Below are positions 32,311 through 42,900 of a stretch of DNA of 64,000 nt, piece after piece (positions within the stretch are counted from its first letter, which is position 1; each line of letters opens with the position of its first letter). The notes under the pieces were generated by a model. It saw only the letters and a list, made by a program, of their open reading frames with translations. It was not told the origin of the DNA and ran no database searches. The stretch is from contig JAWNZC010000337.1 in assembly GCA_035771165.1 (NCBI GenBank), positions 2,282,501-2,346,500 on the forward strand, read 5' to 3'. The translations under genes and the position numbers were made by a program. The stretch is from Paragorgia papillata (Eukaryota; Cnidaria; Anthozoa; Scleralcyonacea; Coralliidae).

Positions 32311-32735
32311 CAGGGTGTCCCAAAAAAAATGCCCCCCATCCGTTTTTGTACTGCATCTTCTTTAATTTGGGTTGTAGTCAGAAGTGCACTTTATTTCAAC
32401 CGTCTTAAGATGGTTGGACAACAATTCACTCCCGAGGAAAGAGCATTCATGGTACTTTCCTATCATGAAACAAGAAGCCCAACAAGGACAAGGGAAGCCT
32501 TTAGGAGAAGATTTCCAAATCTTGACGTAGCATACATAATTTGGACAAGTTCAAATTTTGATGTTGCCTCTTTAAATGACTACAGGGAAGCGAGTAGATA
32601 ACTACTTAGCTCTGAAAATTTCATACAACAAAGGAGGGATGGGCTTTCGGCGTGATATAAAATGTACTTCTTGTACCATAATTAAAGAAGGTGCACCTCA
32701 TAAATGGATGGGGGGCATTTTTTTTGGACACCCTG
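32311..32735 (+). mobile_element. internally deleted mariner-like element
   Basis: TA|CAGGGTGTCCCAAAAAAAAT ... ATTTTTTTTGGACACCCTG|TA; the arms continue with GCCCCCCATCC / GGATGGGGGGC. 425 bp, with the remains of a transposase N-terminus. Confidence 0.88.
32329..32601 (+). pseudogene. mariner-like transposase N-terminal remnant
   Basis: 90 residues. From the second Met, MVGQQFTPEERAFMVLSYHE, then TRSPTRTREAFRRRFPNLDV: the helix-turn-helix DNA-binding region (DUF4817-type) found at the start of a group of mariner transposases. The catalytic DDE part is absent; the frame ends shortly after in unrelated codons, as expected for an internal deletion. Confidence 0.7.
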
Positions 32736-33520
32736 TATATATATATAAATTCTTAATTTCAGCCTGAGGTTCTTAATAGTTGTAGCTTCTTGTTAGCGGG
32801 TTTTTACTGTATTTATCACTAAATAAAAGTTCAAGTAAAAAGATATTTTTGGCATTCAACTATTCACGTTATATAGAATCCATATCAGTAATATCCTATT
32901 AGGGTTACAAAGCACTTTAATTAATCTAAAATAACAAATGATAACATATCCCTACACCAATCCCAATCCTAACACAAAATGTCTAATTTCAACTCTAAAA
33001 AGTCAATGATAACTAGGGTGGAATGACTGGTGGGTCATCCTGCATTGTGGTCATTCATCCCTACGACATTGGCTTTAATGAGGCCTGGACCTCCCCCTGT
33101 GCTGAATAAAATCGTCTGGCGTTAGCCAGAATAAAATACTAAAGACTCGTCTTCAGGCTTCAAAGTGTTAAAATAGTGTACTCTGTAATAAAATTAAATA
33201 TTGTTCTTTTTTCAACCCCCAGCTTATTAACAGATGGGCTGAGACCGCCCCCCCCCCCCCCTCCCCCCCAACACAATAATATCCAAATGAAGTACCACTT
33301 CATGACTCGTCAAATTTTTAAAGTAATTTTGTAATTATTTATAAATTAATGTTACCAAAACAATTATTACGTTATACAAACAAGATAAAAAAATATAAAA
33401 GCAAAAGCTTGATTTTTATAGCCTTTTGTGCTACTTTATCAATTATTACAATATTCTAACGTTAGCACGATGAGCAACGATTATCCTATAAATTGCTAAA
33501 ACATCAAAACGTCCTTATTG

Positions 33521-34030
33521 AAAGGCGGTTTTTCACTAGGCAACTTTTTTCGTGCGAAACGACTTTTTCTTTTGTTTTAAAAACTCTAGACTATAACTAA
33601 TTAGAATTAGTATAAACTAACTAGTGGACTATGAATGCTGCATTTTGATTGGCTAAGCTACTCTATGGATCGTTTTCACTCACGTGACGAAATGTTTGAA
33701 TAAGAATAGAGTTAAATTCCCACAGGATAAAGGTTGTGCCGCCATTTCATTGTTTCAGTGCACCAATATGGCTGCCGTGACGTCAGATAAAAACCAAGAA
33801 TTGGTGATAGACCACTAGTAGCAAAAGAGTCAAGTTTTAAATGCAAAATAATGGCAGAAAACTCGCATTTTGCTGAGGCTTTATATTTTGTTTCTTTAAA
33901 ATAATAGTTTTACCAACTCGCCCTCGTTAATTGTCTATGAACTCGGCTGCGCCTCGTTGACTATCAGCTCATAGACAACTGAGAATGTCAATTCGCGCAA
34001 CAAAAATCGCCTAGTGGAAAACCGACTTTA
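33521..34030. mobile_element. MITE, AAGGCGGTTTTTCACTAGGC ends, with nested MITE
   Basis: AAGGCGGTTTTTCACTAGGC at the left, and AATCGCCTAGTGGAAAACCG at the right. It contains a degenerate copy (about 33668-33795) of the GAGCGTTTTCACTCACGTGA family. 33063-33520 holds a poly-C run (33250) but no gene. Confidence 0.6.
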
Positions 34031-34630
34031 AATCTACATTCTAGCCAACTAAAAACGCATGATCTCATGTAATGAATACTCGAACTTGTGTTTTACATAT
34101 ATTACATCTATAGATATTTTTTTTTCTTTCGTCCATCGATAAAGATTGTACAGCGAACCGTGACATACAAGAAAGTCAATGTTCTATTTATTTTCTTTGT
34201 CTTTTTGAAGGAAAAGCAAACGGATCTTCTTCCTGGAAGTAAAAGTATGTGATAATTATTGAGAAAAAAGGGCGGCGTGTCCGAGATCTCAGTAAGCGGG
34301 ATGAAATTTTCCCATATGAACACATCGTCCCGCTTACCGGAATGAAGTCATTAAGGACAACAAGTTAGTTATTTTTTATGGGATATCGCTTACCGGGATC
34401 ATATGAACACTCCCTTAGACAAATAATACTACAATACATGTTATGATATGTAAATATATAATTAATTAATGCAAATTAATCCTTCCGCATTTGAAATACC
34501 AGATTCGTATTCGAAATCTAGCTCACAAAATTCCATTTCAAGGTGAAAAGTTCTGAAGACTGTATTATCAGTAATCGCTTTTTCTTGTCAGAAAAATGTA
34601 AAAGTAGATGAGATAAAATGTAACACCTAC

Positions 34631-34688
34631 CTCGTCCATTTCACTGTTGTCATATCGTTTAGATCTGGACATCGTGCTAGATTGATTT
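34631..34688 (-). CDS. possible small exon, perhaps MRE11 C-terminal or a separate gene
   Basis: Acceptor TTGTTTTTAG|A and donor GACGAG|GTAGGT bound 58 bp. In one frame it reads NQSSTMSRSKRYDNSEMDE, a polar acidic stretch that would suit the poorly conserved MRE11 tail or the first coding exon of another gene. The phase (2) does not directly follow exon 39894-39992 (phase 1), so at least one more exon would be needed. Confidence 0.25.
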
Positions 34689-34784
34689 CTAAAAACAAAA
34701 TAACAGTTTCTGTTGAAATGATACGATTGCATGCAAGAAAATTGAGAAAAAAACAAATTAAGACAGTTTTAACACTTTGTCTGG

Positions 34785-35065
34785 AAGGTGGCCAAATGCC
34801 CAAACGTTTATATTTTATGACGTCAACGGATCACAAATGCTGCGTGGCGTGTGAACGAATTCAATGAAACAGCTAGACGAATTCAGTTGAATAATATGTT
34901 AATTTTGAACGAAGTGTAAAATGAATGTGATACTGTAGTGCACTCCGTTCAAAAAAACCCATCTTGTTCAACAGAATTCGTTGATTTCGTTAAATTCATT
35001 CACACACCACGCTGCATTCCTGAGCCGTTGACGTCACAAAACATAAACGTTTGGCCACTTTCCAA
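34785..35065. mobile_element. MITE, GGAAAGTGGCCAAACG ends
   Basis: GGAAGGTGGCCAAATGCCCA...ATGACGTCAACGG at the left and CCGTTGACGTCACAAAACAT...GTTTGGCCACTTTCC at the right, about 280 bp. Nothing else recognised in 34070-34600 apart from a GTAAGCGGGAT-type fragment (34275-34410). Confidence 0.6.
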
Positions 35066-35674
35066 ACAACCTTTTTTCTTCCGGAAAAGACGCTCTACTG
35101 ATTTTGGTAGTATTATTCCGAAACAATGAAACCATACACCACTTTATGTGGATCTTAATCAGCCGTTCTCGCCTCGTTTGTGCGTCTGAAATTCAAAAGA
35201 ATCTTTTTTACTTTACTTTTTTTACTTATTTATTTACTATTAACTAAGCTTTAGAGGAGACCGTAGACAGACAGTTGTCAAAGATTGCGAGACCCAGAAT
35301 TTGAATTTTTATATTCTTTGTAGTTGAACTTTTATTAGCGTAATTGATCGCTTAGTGTATAAGCTAGGCGCTAAACCCGATTACTGACTAGGATTAGGTG
35401 ACCGATATTGTCCCGCTGATTCCCGCTGTGTAGTTTACTTCAAGAAAAAAAAAAAAAATTCCTTTTTGCTGACCCGAGTGTTGAAAGTTGGTAAATGATC
35501 GTGCATGATATCAACTGCTCAAGTAACAAGTAATTCAGACACAGGACAGAAACTGAACAGAAAGAACACTCGTGTTGCAACCTTTTTAGTTTTTATCCTC
35601 ACGCATGCTGAAAATTTGACCGACGCAAAACGGTATGTATAGCCCCGCCCCCTGTGCATCTTTTCATGTCCAGA

Positions 35675-36455
35675 ATATGCCTACTTTCCCATTCCCACAA
35701 TGCCTTGCGTTTTGGGGGATAACAACCTCGTCCCCAGGCTCACAAATTCAAAATGGCGGTCAAAACGGAAAAAAGAGCCTGGGTACGACTTACGAGGTTG
35801 TAACCACTGATCTCAATAAAACTGCATGGGGCATGAGGCCGGATTTAGCGTGCCAGTTGTAAGATGACGTGACCACTACCCAAGATGGCGCCCACTAAAG
35901 TTCATAAGCTTTCGTAGATTGAAAACAGACAAAAAGAGTTATTTTAAGAAAATTTAAATGAATGTAAGGACACAACAAGTACTTAATAAGGTTTAAGACG
36001 ATAATTTCCTGCATTTGTTTCTGTTACTGAGCTATAAAACCTTTAAATTTCGTTGTTTTTCTTCAGTGCCGACAACGAAGAAACTTCACGATAATATAAA
36101 CTGAAAAACAGACAAAATCTACGAAGAATTCAATTCCAAGTCTTAAATTGTACCTTTTATAGTAATCATAATGCCTTAACAATATATCGGGCATCTGTTG
36201 TTTGCTTTACGGCTTTTCCGACTCCCCCGGCACAGAGTACTCAATATTCCTCCCCCCGGATAATCTGACCGTGCTGACGTCAAGATTGCCTATGGTAGTC
36301 AACTTTGGGATTGTGAACAAGTTCTAAGGCCGCAATGCGTCATATGTTCCACTACGTAAGATGGCGGCGACTGGCACGAAATGTTTGACTGCTGGCCATA
36401 GGGAATGGCCTATCCCCAAAACGCAAAGCATTATGGGCTATGGGAAAGTAGAGAA
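35675..36455. mobile_element. inverted-repeat element with a smaller element nested near its left end
   Basis: CTACTTTCCCATTCCCACAA...GCGTTTTGGGG at the left is inverted as CCCCAAAACGCAAAGCATTA...GGGAAAGTAG at the right. Just inside, 35720-35805 is an 85-bp inverted repeat with ACAACCTCGTCCCCAGGCTC / GAGCCTGGGT ends, resembling the CCAGGGT-type MULE-like termini elsewhere in the window. Confidence 0.6.
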
Positions 36456-36631
36456 TAGAAATATTAAGAATACCTGGCAGACTGAGAAGTGTTTTTCCCA
36501 TTGAATGTTTCGACTGTTGCAAAATCATCCTCGATCTAAAACGTTACCAGACAACAAAATGATCAAACGTTTGAAAATGTTCGAGTATTTACATAAGGGC
36601 ACACGTCATAACAACCAAGTTGTCATATTAA

Positions 36632-37069
36632 AGTGCCCATGCAACGAAATTTCACCCCGGTTTTTTATGATTGCATTTGAAAGAACACTTGAAATGACAA
36701 AGCAACACCTTTTGTAGAATTTCGTTTTCTTACATTGTATAATGACTTTTTAGAAAAGTATGATTTTCTTTGAGAGTACTTATCGAAAGCACTTAAAAAT
36801 TTTCCCTTACATGCATGTAGCCATGACTGGTCACTAAACGTGCGTAGCTGTGTATTAAATATTTGGACCATCCTAAAATTGATGCTCTTTCAAAAAGTCA
36901 TTATACAGCTGTGATGTCATAAGTATGACATTTGCATATCAAACAAACCTGAATACCTCAAGAATGAAGCAAGGAAACGAAATTCTACGAAAGACGTTAC
37001 TTTGTCATTTTAAGTGTTCTTTCAAATGCAATCAACAAAATTGGAGTGGAATTTCGTTGTATAAGCACT
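36632..37069. mobile_element. TTAA-flanked MITE, AGTGCCCATGCAACGAAATT ends
   Basis: TTAA|AGTGCCCATGCAACGAAATT and the inverted AATTTCGTTGTATAAGCACT|TTAA. Arms extend inward (TTGCATTTGAAAGAACACTT / AAGTGTTCTTTCAAATGCAA; TAGAATTTCGTTT / AAACGAAATTCTA; ATAATGACTTTTT / AAAAAGTCATTAT). Confidence 0.75.
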
Positions 37070-37217
37070 TTAACTTAAGTCGTAGTACAGTCGGATTCTA
37101 TTAAAGTCGGGTTATAACTTATCGCTTACACGTAGTACTCATAATAAACAAATAATTTTATGATACACCACAACGAGTGAATAAAGCATCTACCATAACG
37201 TAATTGTTTATTACATT

Positions 37218-37517
37218 AAGGTGAGGTAATACGGGCAACATGTTTCTTCAACTTTCAACGCAACTTTGTTGCGTTGCAAGTTGAAAAGCGTTGTTGCACG
37301 TATTACCACACACCTTAAACATTGTCACGCAACAATGATTTTGTTGTGTGTTGAATAAAATTTGTTGGAAAAAGTAGACTCCAGTTCTACTTGCTGCAAC
37401 ATGCTGTTTCAACTTGCAACAAAATCACTGCTGCGCGAACATGTTTGAGGTGGGTGGTAATTTCAACTTGCAACGCAACAATGTTGCAGCAATTTGTTGC
37501 TCGTATTACTTCACCTT
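37218..37517. mobile_element. MITE, GGTGAGGTAATACG ends
   Basis: AAGGTGAGGTAATACGGGCA at the left and TGCTCGTATTACTTCACCTT at the right; internal repeats of TTGCAACG / CAACATG. About 300 bp. Nothing recognised in 37518-38050. Confidence 0.6.
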
Positions 37518-38052
37518 TATGATAAGTGCTTTATTCGCTCGTTGTGGTGTATAATAAAATTCACTCGCTCATAGTTCAATCACAACTTGTGAATAAAAAT
37601 TGCACACAGTATTTACCATTGCATATCTCACCGGGGGCAACTTAAAATGTTGTCAAGGGCAAATTGCAAAGTTTGGGCAACGCCTTAATTTATATTGGTC
37701 AAAACGCTCAAACATTCAAATTAGTCATTTGAACGTGTCAAATAGAGTAACGATCAAACTTTTCAATAAAACTTGCTACCTGTCAGCTCCACTGAACATC
37801 GCAGTATTTATTAAACTATTTTACTAACCACAATTGAAGCATTTTGTTTTGATCGGGAAGATGCTACATTGAAAAAACAAAAAATATATCTAAACTGATC
37901 GGCATATTATCATATTTTTAAAGACAATTTTTCACTTCACACGTAACGAACCAAACGTAGCGTTTCCTTTAGTCTTAAGGTCATTAAAATAAAGATTAAT
38001 GCCCAGCTTAAAATTGCATGCAAGACCATGGTCTTGCATTTGAAAATTTTAA

Positions 38053-38375
38053 AGTGCCCATGTCATCCTCAGGGACTTTACATATTTATACTAATTGCAA
38101 CATTCTGAGAAGATTTGTAATATATCTTCTCAGGCGAAAATTTCATCTTCATGGATTTTTTTTCCCGTTAAAGTTGACGGAAGTGACGTCGAAAGAGGAA
38201 TTTGTCTATATGAAAACCACTTTACAGGTTCCTCTTTTGACGTCACTTCCGTCAACTTTAACGGCAAAACAATCCATGAAGATGATATTTTCGCCTGAGA
38301 AGATATATTACAAATCTTCTCAGAATGTTCCAATTAGTATAAATATGTAAAGCCCCTGAGGATGACATAGGCACT
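38053..38375. mobile_element. TTAA-flanked palindromic MITE
   Basis: TTAA|AGTGCCCATGTCATCCTCAG ... CTGAGGATGACATAGGCACT|TTAA. Nearly the whole 323 bp is one hairpin (for example GTTAAAGTTGACGGAAGTGA / TCACTTCCGTCAACTTTAAC). It abuts the next MITE, sharing TTAA/TAA at 38376-38379. Confidence 0.85.
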
Positions 38376-38379
38376 TTAA

Positions 38380-38612
38380 GGGGCTGTTTACATGAGCCGG
38401 GCTAGCCCGGTTAGCCGGGCTGACTCGTGTCACGAAATTCTTTCCTCGGCCACAGAAAGAGATTTTAATCAACGTTAGGATTAGTTTACATCTAAACTAA
38501 ACCAATCCTTATTTGTACATTTAGTTTATGCGAGTTTCAAAACCACAGTGAGATCCTAATCAATCGCGTGAGCCCAGTTGACCAGGCTAGCCCAGCTTAT
38601 GTAAACAGCCCC
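38380..38612. mobile_element. PIF/Harbinger-like MITE, GGGGCTGTTTACATGAGC ends
   Basis: TAA|GGGGCTGTTTACATGAGCCG ... GCTTATGTAAACAGCCCC|TAA. Internal CCGGGCTAGCCCGG-type blocks. Truncated relatives: 25740-25850 and about 49080-49210. Confidence 0.8.
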
Positions 38613-39893
38613 TAAGCAGAGCATTAATCTACGTTTTCCGCCCGGAAAATCAATAGCAACGATTCTTAAAGTCATTAGTTCTGCTCGCGAGCTCACAAGA
38701 CAAGAACAACTACGATTCGATGCCGTACGGTTGAAGTGGGAAACGGCCTTTAAAATCCAGTTCCAACAAATATAAATGGACATTAATTGAATTCATTTAA
38801 TTTTCCCTAAAACTATTGAGAACGCAGAGGAAGGGGACAATATACGTTTGACTCAAGCCAGACGAAAGGGGCGTGTCATCCTGGTCGTTGACAAGAAGCC
38901 CATAGCCAAAAAATATTATACTAACTTCTTATTAACCGAGAGTGCGGTCATTATGGAGAAATATCAAATCAAGGTCTTGACAGTACGCACCGAGCTCGTA
39001 GAGCGAAGTTCGTACATAGAAAACCGAGGTCTGATATTTTCCGTAATGACCAAGCAGTCGAGATTAATAAGAAGTTTATTATATGGCTTTTTAAAACAAT
39101 ATACCTTACATTACCTAAGCATGATACGTATTTATAGCGTGACCTCGACCGTGAGACTCATCGTTGTCAACGCTCTTGTTGTTATTGCTTTCGAAATCCT
39201 AAAACTCACTTCCAGATTGCTCATCGTCCGACTCATACATCATTTAGCCGTTAGGTTATTGAATTCACAAGATTTTTGCGGTTTTCTTTCGCTGCTCTTT
39301 CGTAAACAAAATGGCTGGCAAAACCCATCAGCCAATGAAAACACACAATTTCAACGAAAGTAACTTGTGCCATATAATAAAATATCTTAAACCGTGAAAC
39401 GATAAATTTGGTTCTAAATAATTCGAGTGTAATAAAGGATTTATCACCACGACTGAAGCTTAACGGCCACGAGGGGCCGCAGTCACGATTCTTCTGCAAT
39501 GAAAAGTTTCTTTTTTATTTAATTTACCGAAAAATACCTTCAAGAGTTAGAACTCATTAGTATGCAATAAACGGTATGACAAGTGGTTATCCACTATTTT
39601 CCATTCAAAAGAGTGCAATAACCATTTATCTCATGCAAATACGGAATATTATAGAAAGAAAATTTAGCAGAAAAATTCCACACCAGACTTTTCCTTCAAA
39701 AAGAGATATTTATACGAAAAATGACTAATAATGTGTTCTTATAAGAATATAACTTATAAGCAACTTATAAGTTGCATAAAGACAACTACACAAGTGTTGT
39801 AATAATTTGTTACGCGGCTTGTTCTGCAATAACATCTCATAGACTGAGAACAAATTTCTACTGCTAAATAATAACCAAAAAAAGTCTACTCAC

Positions 39894-39992
39894 TTCGACT
39901 AGTTGTCGTTATCCATGATGTATCACGTGTTTTGGTTGTTGTTCGTGTTCCTTTCCCTCGTCCTCTTCCTCTGCCTCTGCCTTTTCCACGAC
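39894..39992 (-). CDS. MRE11: MRE11 exon: GAR (Gly-Arg-rich) motif
   Basis: Encodes [18 protein letters not shown], the arginine-methylated GAR motif typical of animal MRE11, then a Thr-rich segment ending TTTSR. Acceptor TTATTCGAG|GT, donor CGAA|GTGAGT. The first two bases complete the Gly codon of the preceding exon. Confidence 0.88.
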
Positions 39993-42900
39993 CTCGAATA
40001 AAATAATGATGGAACGGCAAATAAATTCATTTCTTGTCTTCTTTTTTCCCTTCTTCTACCTCCTTGTCACTTTTCTCTTTGTATTCCATTTTGTCTTTCT
40101 CTTTCTTTTTATCTCTCTCTCTTTCGCTTCCCTTTTCTCATTAAAATGCAACTTTTCTCTCTGTCTCTCTCACTCTTCTTCTTTCTTTTCCTCTTTCTCC
40201 TTCTTCTGTTCTGCTTCTTCCTTTTTCTCTCTCTTTCCCCTTATCCGAACAGTTCGGAGATGTGTCAGAATCATCAGCTGGACATAAAAGAGTGCGGGCG
40301 CAAATTGCCCACACTATATTGTTTCGCCCGCACTGCTTTCTGTCCAGACCACTCTCCAAAATAACCTCTGCGTAAGAGAGATATACCGAATAGTTTTTGT
40401 GCTAGCAGGAAAATGCATACCGGATAGACCTTTTGTTCACATACAAAAGACCTGCTCCGACACAATTGTCTGTGCTAGCACGCCGCTGCGCCACTTCGAC
40501 CTTGAAAGAGGGACATATTTGTACCATTTCGAACCAAATCTGATCACACTATATTGTACACCAGATAGGTTTTCGTGTCGGCACAAAAAGCTATCCGGTA
40601 TAATGTGAACGGGGCCGTACTTCCTATTCAACAAAGAAGAGAGATTTTAATACAAAAATATAGGTACAAAAGTAGGTGATATGGGATTGACTTTATGTGT
40701 CTTCTGCGTTCAACTATAGCTGATATCCACAGCGATAAGACATTTTACCTCGAGACGTTTGACCTATTTGGTTCTCAGACTCCTCATCGCTACCATCAAT
40801 GACAACACTTTCCTCCTCGGGTTTCTTATTGCGGGACTCGTTTACCGCCTCCTGGAGATCCTGAAAGCAATTATAATTGGTAAATATTAATTATAAAAAT
40901 ATTAACATTTGAATATCAACGTTATATATATATTAACGGTAAATGCTTCCACTTTTTGTTTAAACCTTTCATTCATGGAATCAAACATAGTTTAACGCTA
41001 CTTTGGCTTAAAAGTTTATGACCCAACATTTCGACACTCCAATCTCGTGTTTTAATCAGGAGTGATCGTGTGTGGGTACAAATAAGCTTCTGATAATAGA
41101 CTACCGTCATCGTAATTTAATGGGTGAGTTGGTGGGTGTACGATTTTTGCAGGCTTGGGACAATCGGCAGCCATTGTTCTACAATATACTCAGCTATTGT
41201 TCTATGACACAATGACTAGTCCAAGCTGGCATTTTAGTAGAGCTCTCGAACTTGCGTATCACTGCTAACCAAGCAAGTGCACCAATGCTGATTGTCAGGC
41301 GTCTCTTAGTCTAAGGGGGCGATTACATGGACCGGGCTGGCCCGGTTAACCGAGCTAGCCCGGTTAACCGGGATGAGTTTACGAAACGATTACATGGAGC
41401 GGGCTAGCCCGGTAAGCCGGGATGATTTCAGGCCGAAATTCGCAATTATCAAGTAAATAAGGGCAAAGTTACGTTAGTTTTACTTCAGTTTTACACTAAT
41501 TAGTCTATTATTTATTTTGTAAACCCATCGTTAATAAAAAGATTGTTAAAGTCTTAGCTAACCCAGGAAAGCGTCTTCACGAAGACTAATTAATTTATTA
41601 AATCTTCACTTTGATCACGAAACACACAAACAACGTCGATGTTCTATTTCAGTTCCTTTCAGCACTATTTATTCACACAGTCAAGCAAACGAACGCGTAT
41701 CGAAGCGAGTTCAACAGTTTTTCAGCCCGGTTTGCCGGGCTGAAAACGATTACATGGACATTTTCATCCCGGTTAACTGGGCTAGCCCGGTTGCGACAAC
41801 CGGGATCCCGGCAAACCGGGCTAGCCCGCTTGCCATGTAATCGAAATGTTAAAACAACATGTGTTTGATATATAAAGCGGGCTAGCCCGGTTAACCGAGC
41901 TAGCCCGGTTAACCGGGCCAGCCCGGTCCATGTAATCGCCCCCTTAGCCTACATCCCTTGTTGTATAAGCTTTTGCCAATCACGTACAACGCGTGGTTAC
42001 TTAGCTGTTAACCTTGGTTATTGTAGGTCGGCGTTAGATATTAGGGAGTTAACAAGCTAGGACGACAACTGCAATCTAAAGTTAAGAATCTAGCAAATAC
42101 CACGAATCACTTTACGCAGTATTGAATACGTAACGTATGTTTTTCGACAATCCAAAAGCTTATAGATTTTTAAAAGGATTTTGTCGCATCGTCGTCCTGA
42201 AGACGTGAAAATGATCTGAACAACGCTGCAACGGTTGTATGTAGAACGGGGACGGCGTTAACATTAATCTTAGGACTAAAAATTATTAATTTTCTTTGTT
42301 GTGTGAGGAAAATTCTATTATATTAAGGCCGTTGTCCTGGACGTTCGCGTTGTATTTGCTTAATTAAGCTCCCTATTATTATTGAACTAACGTACAAATC
42401 GAGACCAGTGTTCCGCAAACCAACGGCCTAGCAACGAAGTAGAACAAGTGCTTCGAGACTTAATTAATGACAGTACATGTTAATATAAACCTAACCCAAA
42501 CAAAAACCCTAATCAGTAACCGAATTTATCGCCTCGCTTATTTCATAGTCCTTCTTCACAGTTTTTGCACAATGTATATTATCTAGCAATGACCGCTGGC
42601 ATTAATGACTTCAGATTCAGTTTGCACGTTAGTTCATATAGAGATCATAAATAAAACTAGAGGGGGCATTGGGGCCAAAATTGCGTAATCGATTATTTGA
42701 AGGTTGCCATCTTGGATCAGTTGGGGGCAGTACAGACCTACCTAATATGAACGAGTTTTCTTATTGGCTATAAGTACCCAATCACATTGTCAATTATCAA
42801 TTCGCTCCCATATTAGGGTTACGGGGGTTTTGTTGGGGTTACGTTATCTAAACCAATCAGAAGCCTTCTTAGTATAGGTACATGTTGGTGATAACCCGTT

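Larger units (their letters stand above)
32001..32809. mobile_element. pogo-like element, CAGTAAAAACCCGCTAACA ends
   Basis: TA|CAGTAAAAACCCGCTAACA and TGTTAGCGGGTTTTTACTG|TA, exact 19-bp inverted ends with TA on both sides. It sits in the TTAA-flanked element and carries a mariner-like element. Confidence 0.8.
31652..32916. mobile_element. TTAA-flanked element, AGTGCTTATAAACCC ends, copy interrupted by insertions
   Basis: TTAA|AGTGCTTATAAACCC and ...AGCACT|TTAA. Inner arms TGAATAGTTGAATGCCAAAA and TTTTTGGCATTCAACTATTC pair. A close uninterrupted relative lies at 55200-55580 (both contain ATGACGTCTATGTAGGCATA and TGCCTACATTGACGTCATCC). Confidence 0.65.
31625..33062. mobile_element. possible outer element with AGGGATGAATGACC ends
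   Basis: AGGGATGAATGACC (31625) and the inverted GGTCATTCATCCCT (33049-33062) face each other across a nest of three further elements. No flanking duplication was confirmed. Confidence 0.4.

Noticed and set aside
39130..39215. Minus-strand DFESNNNKSVDNDES as a last MRE11 exon
   Set aside because: A GTTTTAG acceptor-like site precedes it, but phase 1 from the GAR exon leads to an early stop, and similarity to the known MRE11 tail is too short to trust.
38848..39363. 171-codon plus-strand ORF
   Set aside because: No recognisable motif, odd composition (long Leu/Ile/Val runs opposite acidic codons on the minus strand), and no splice or promoter support.
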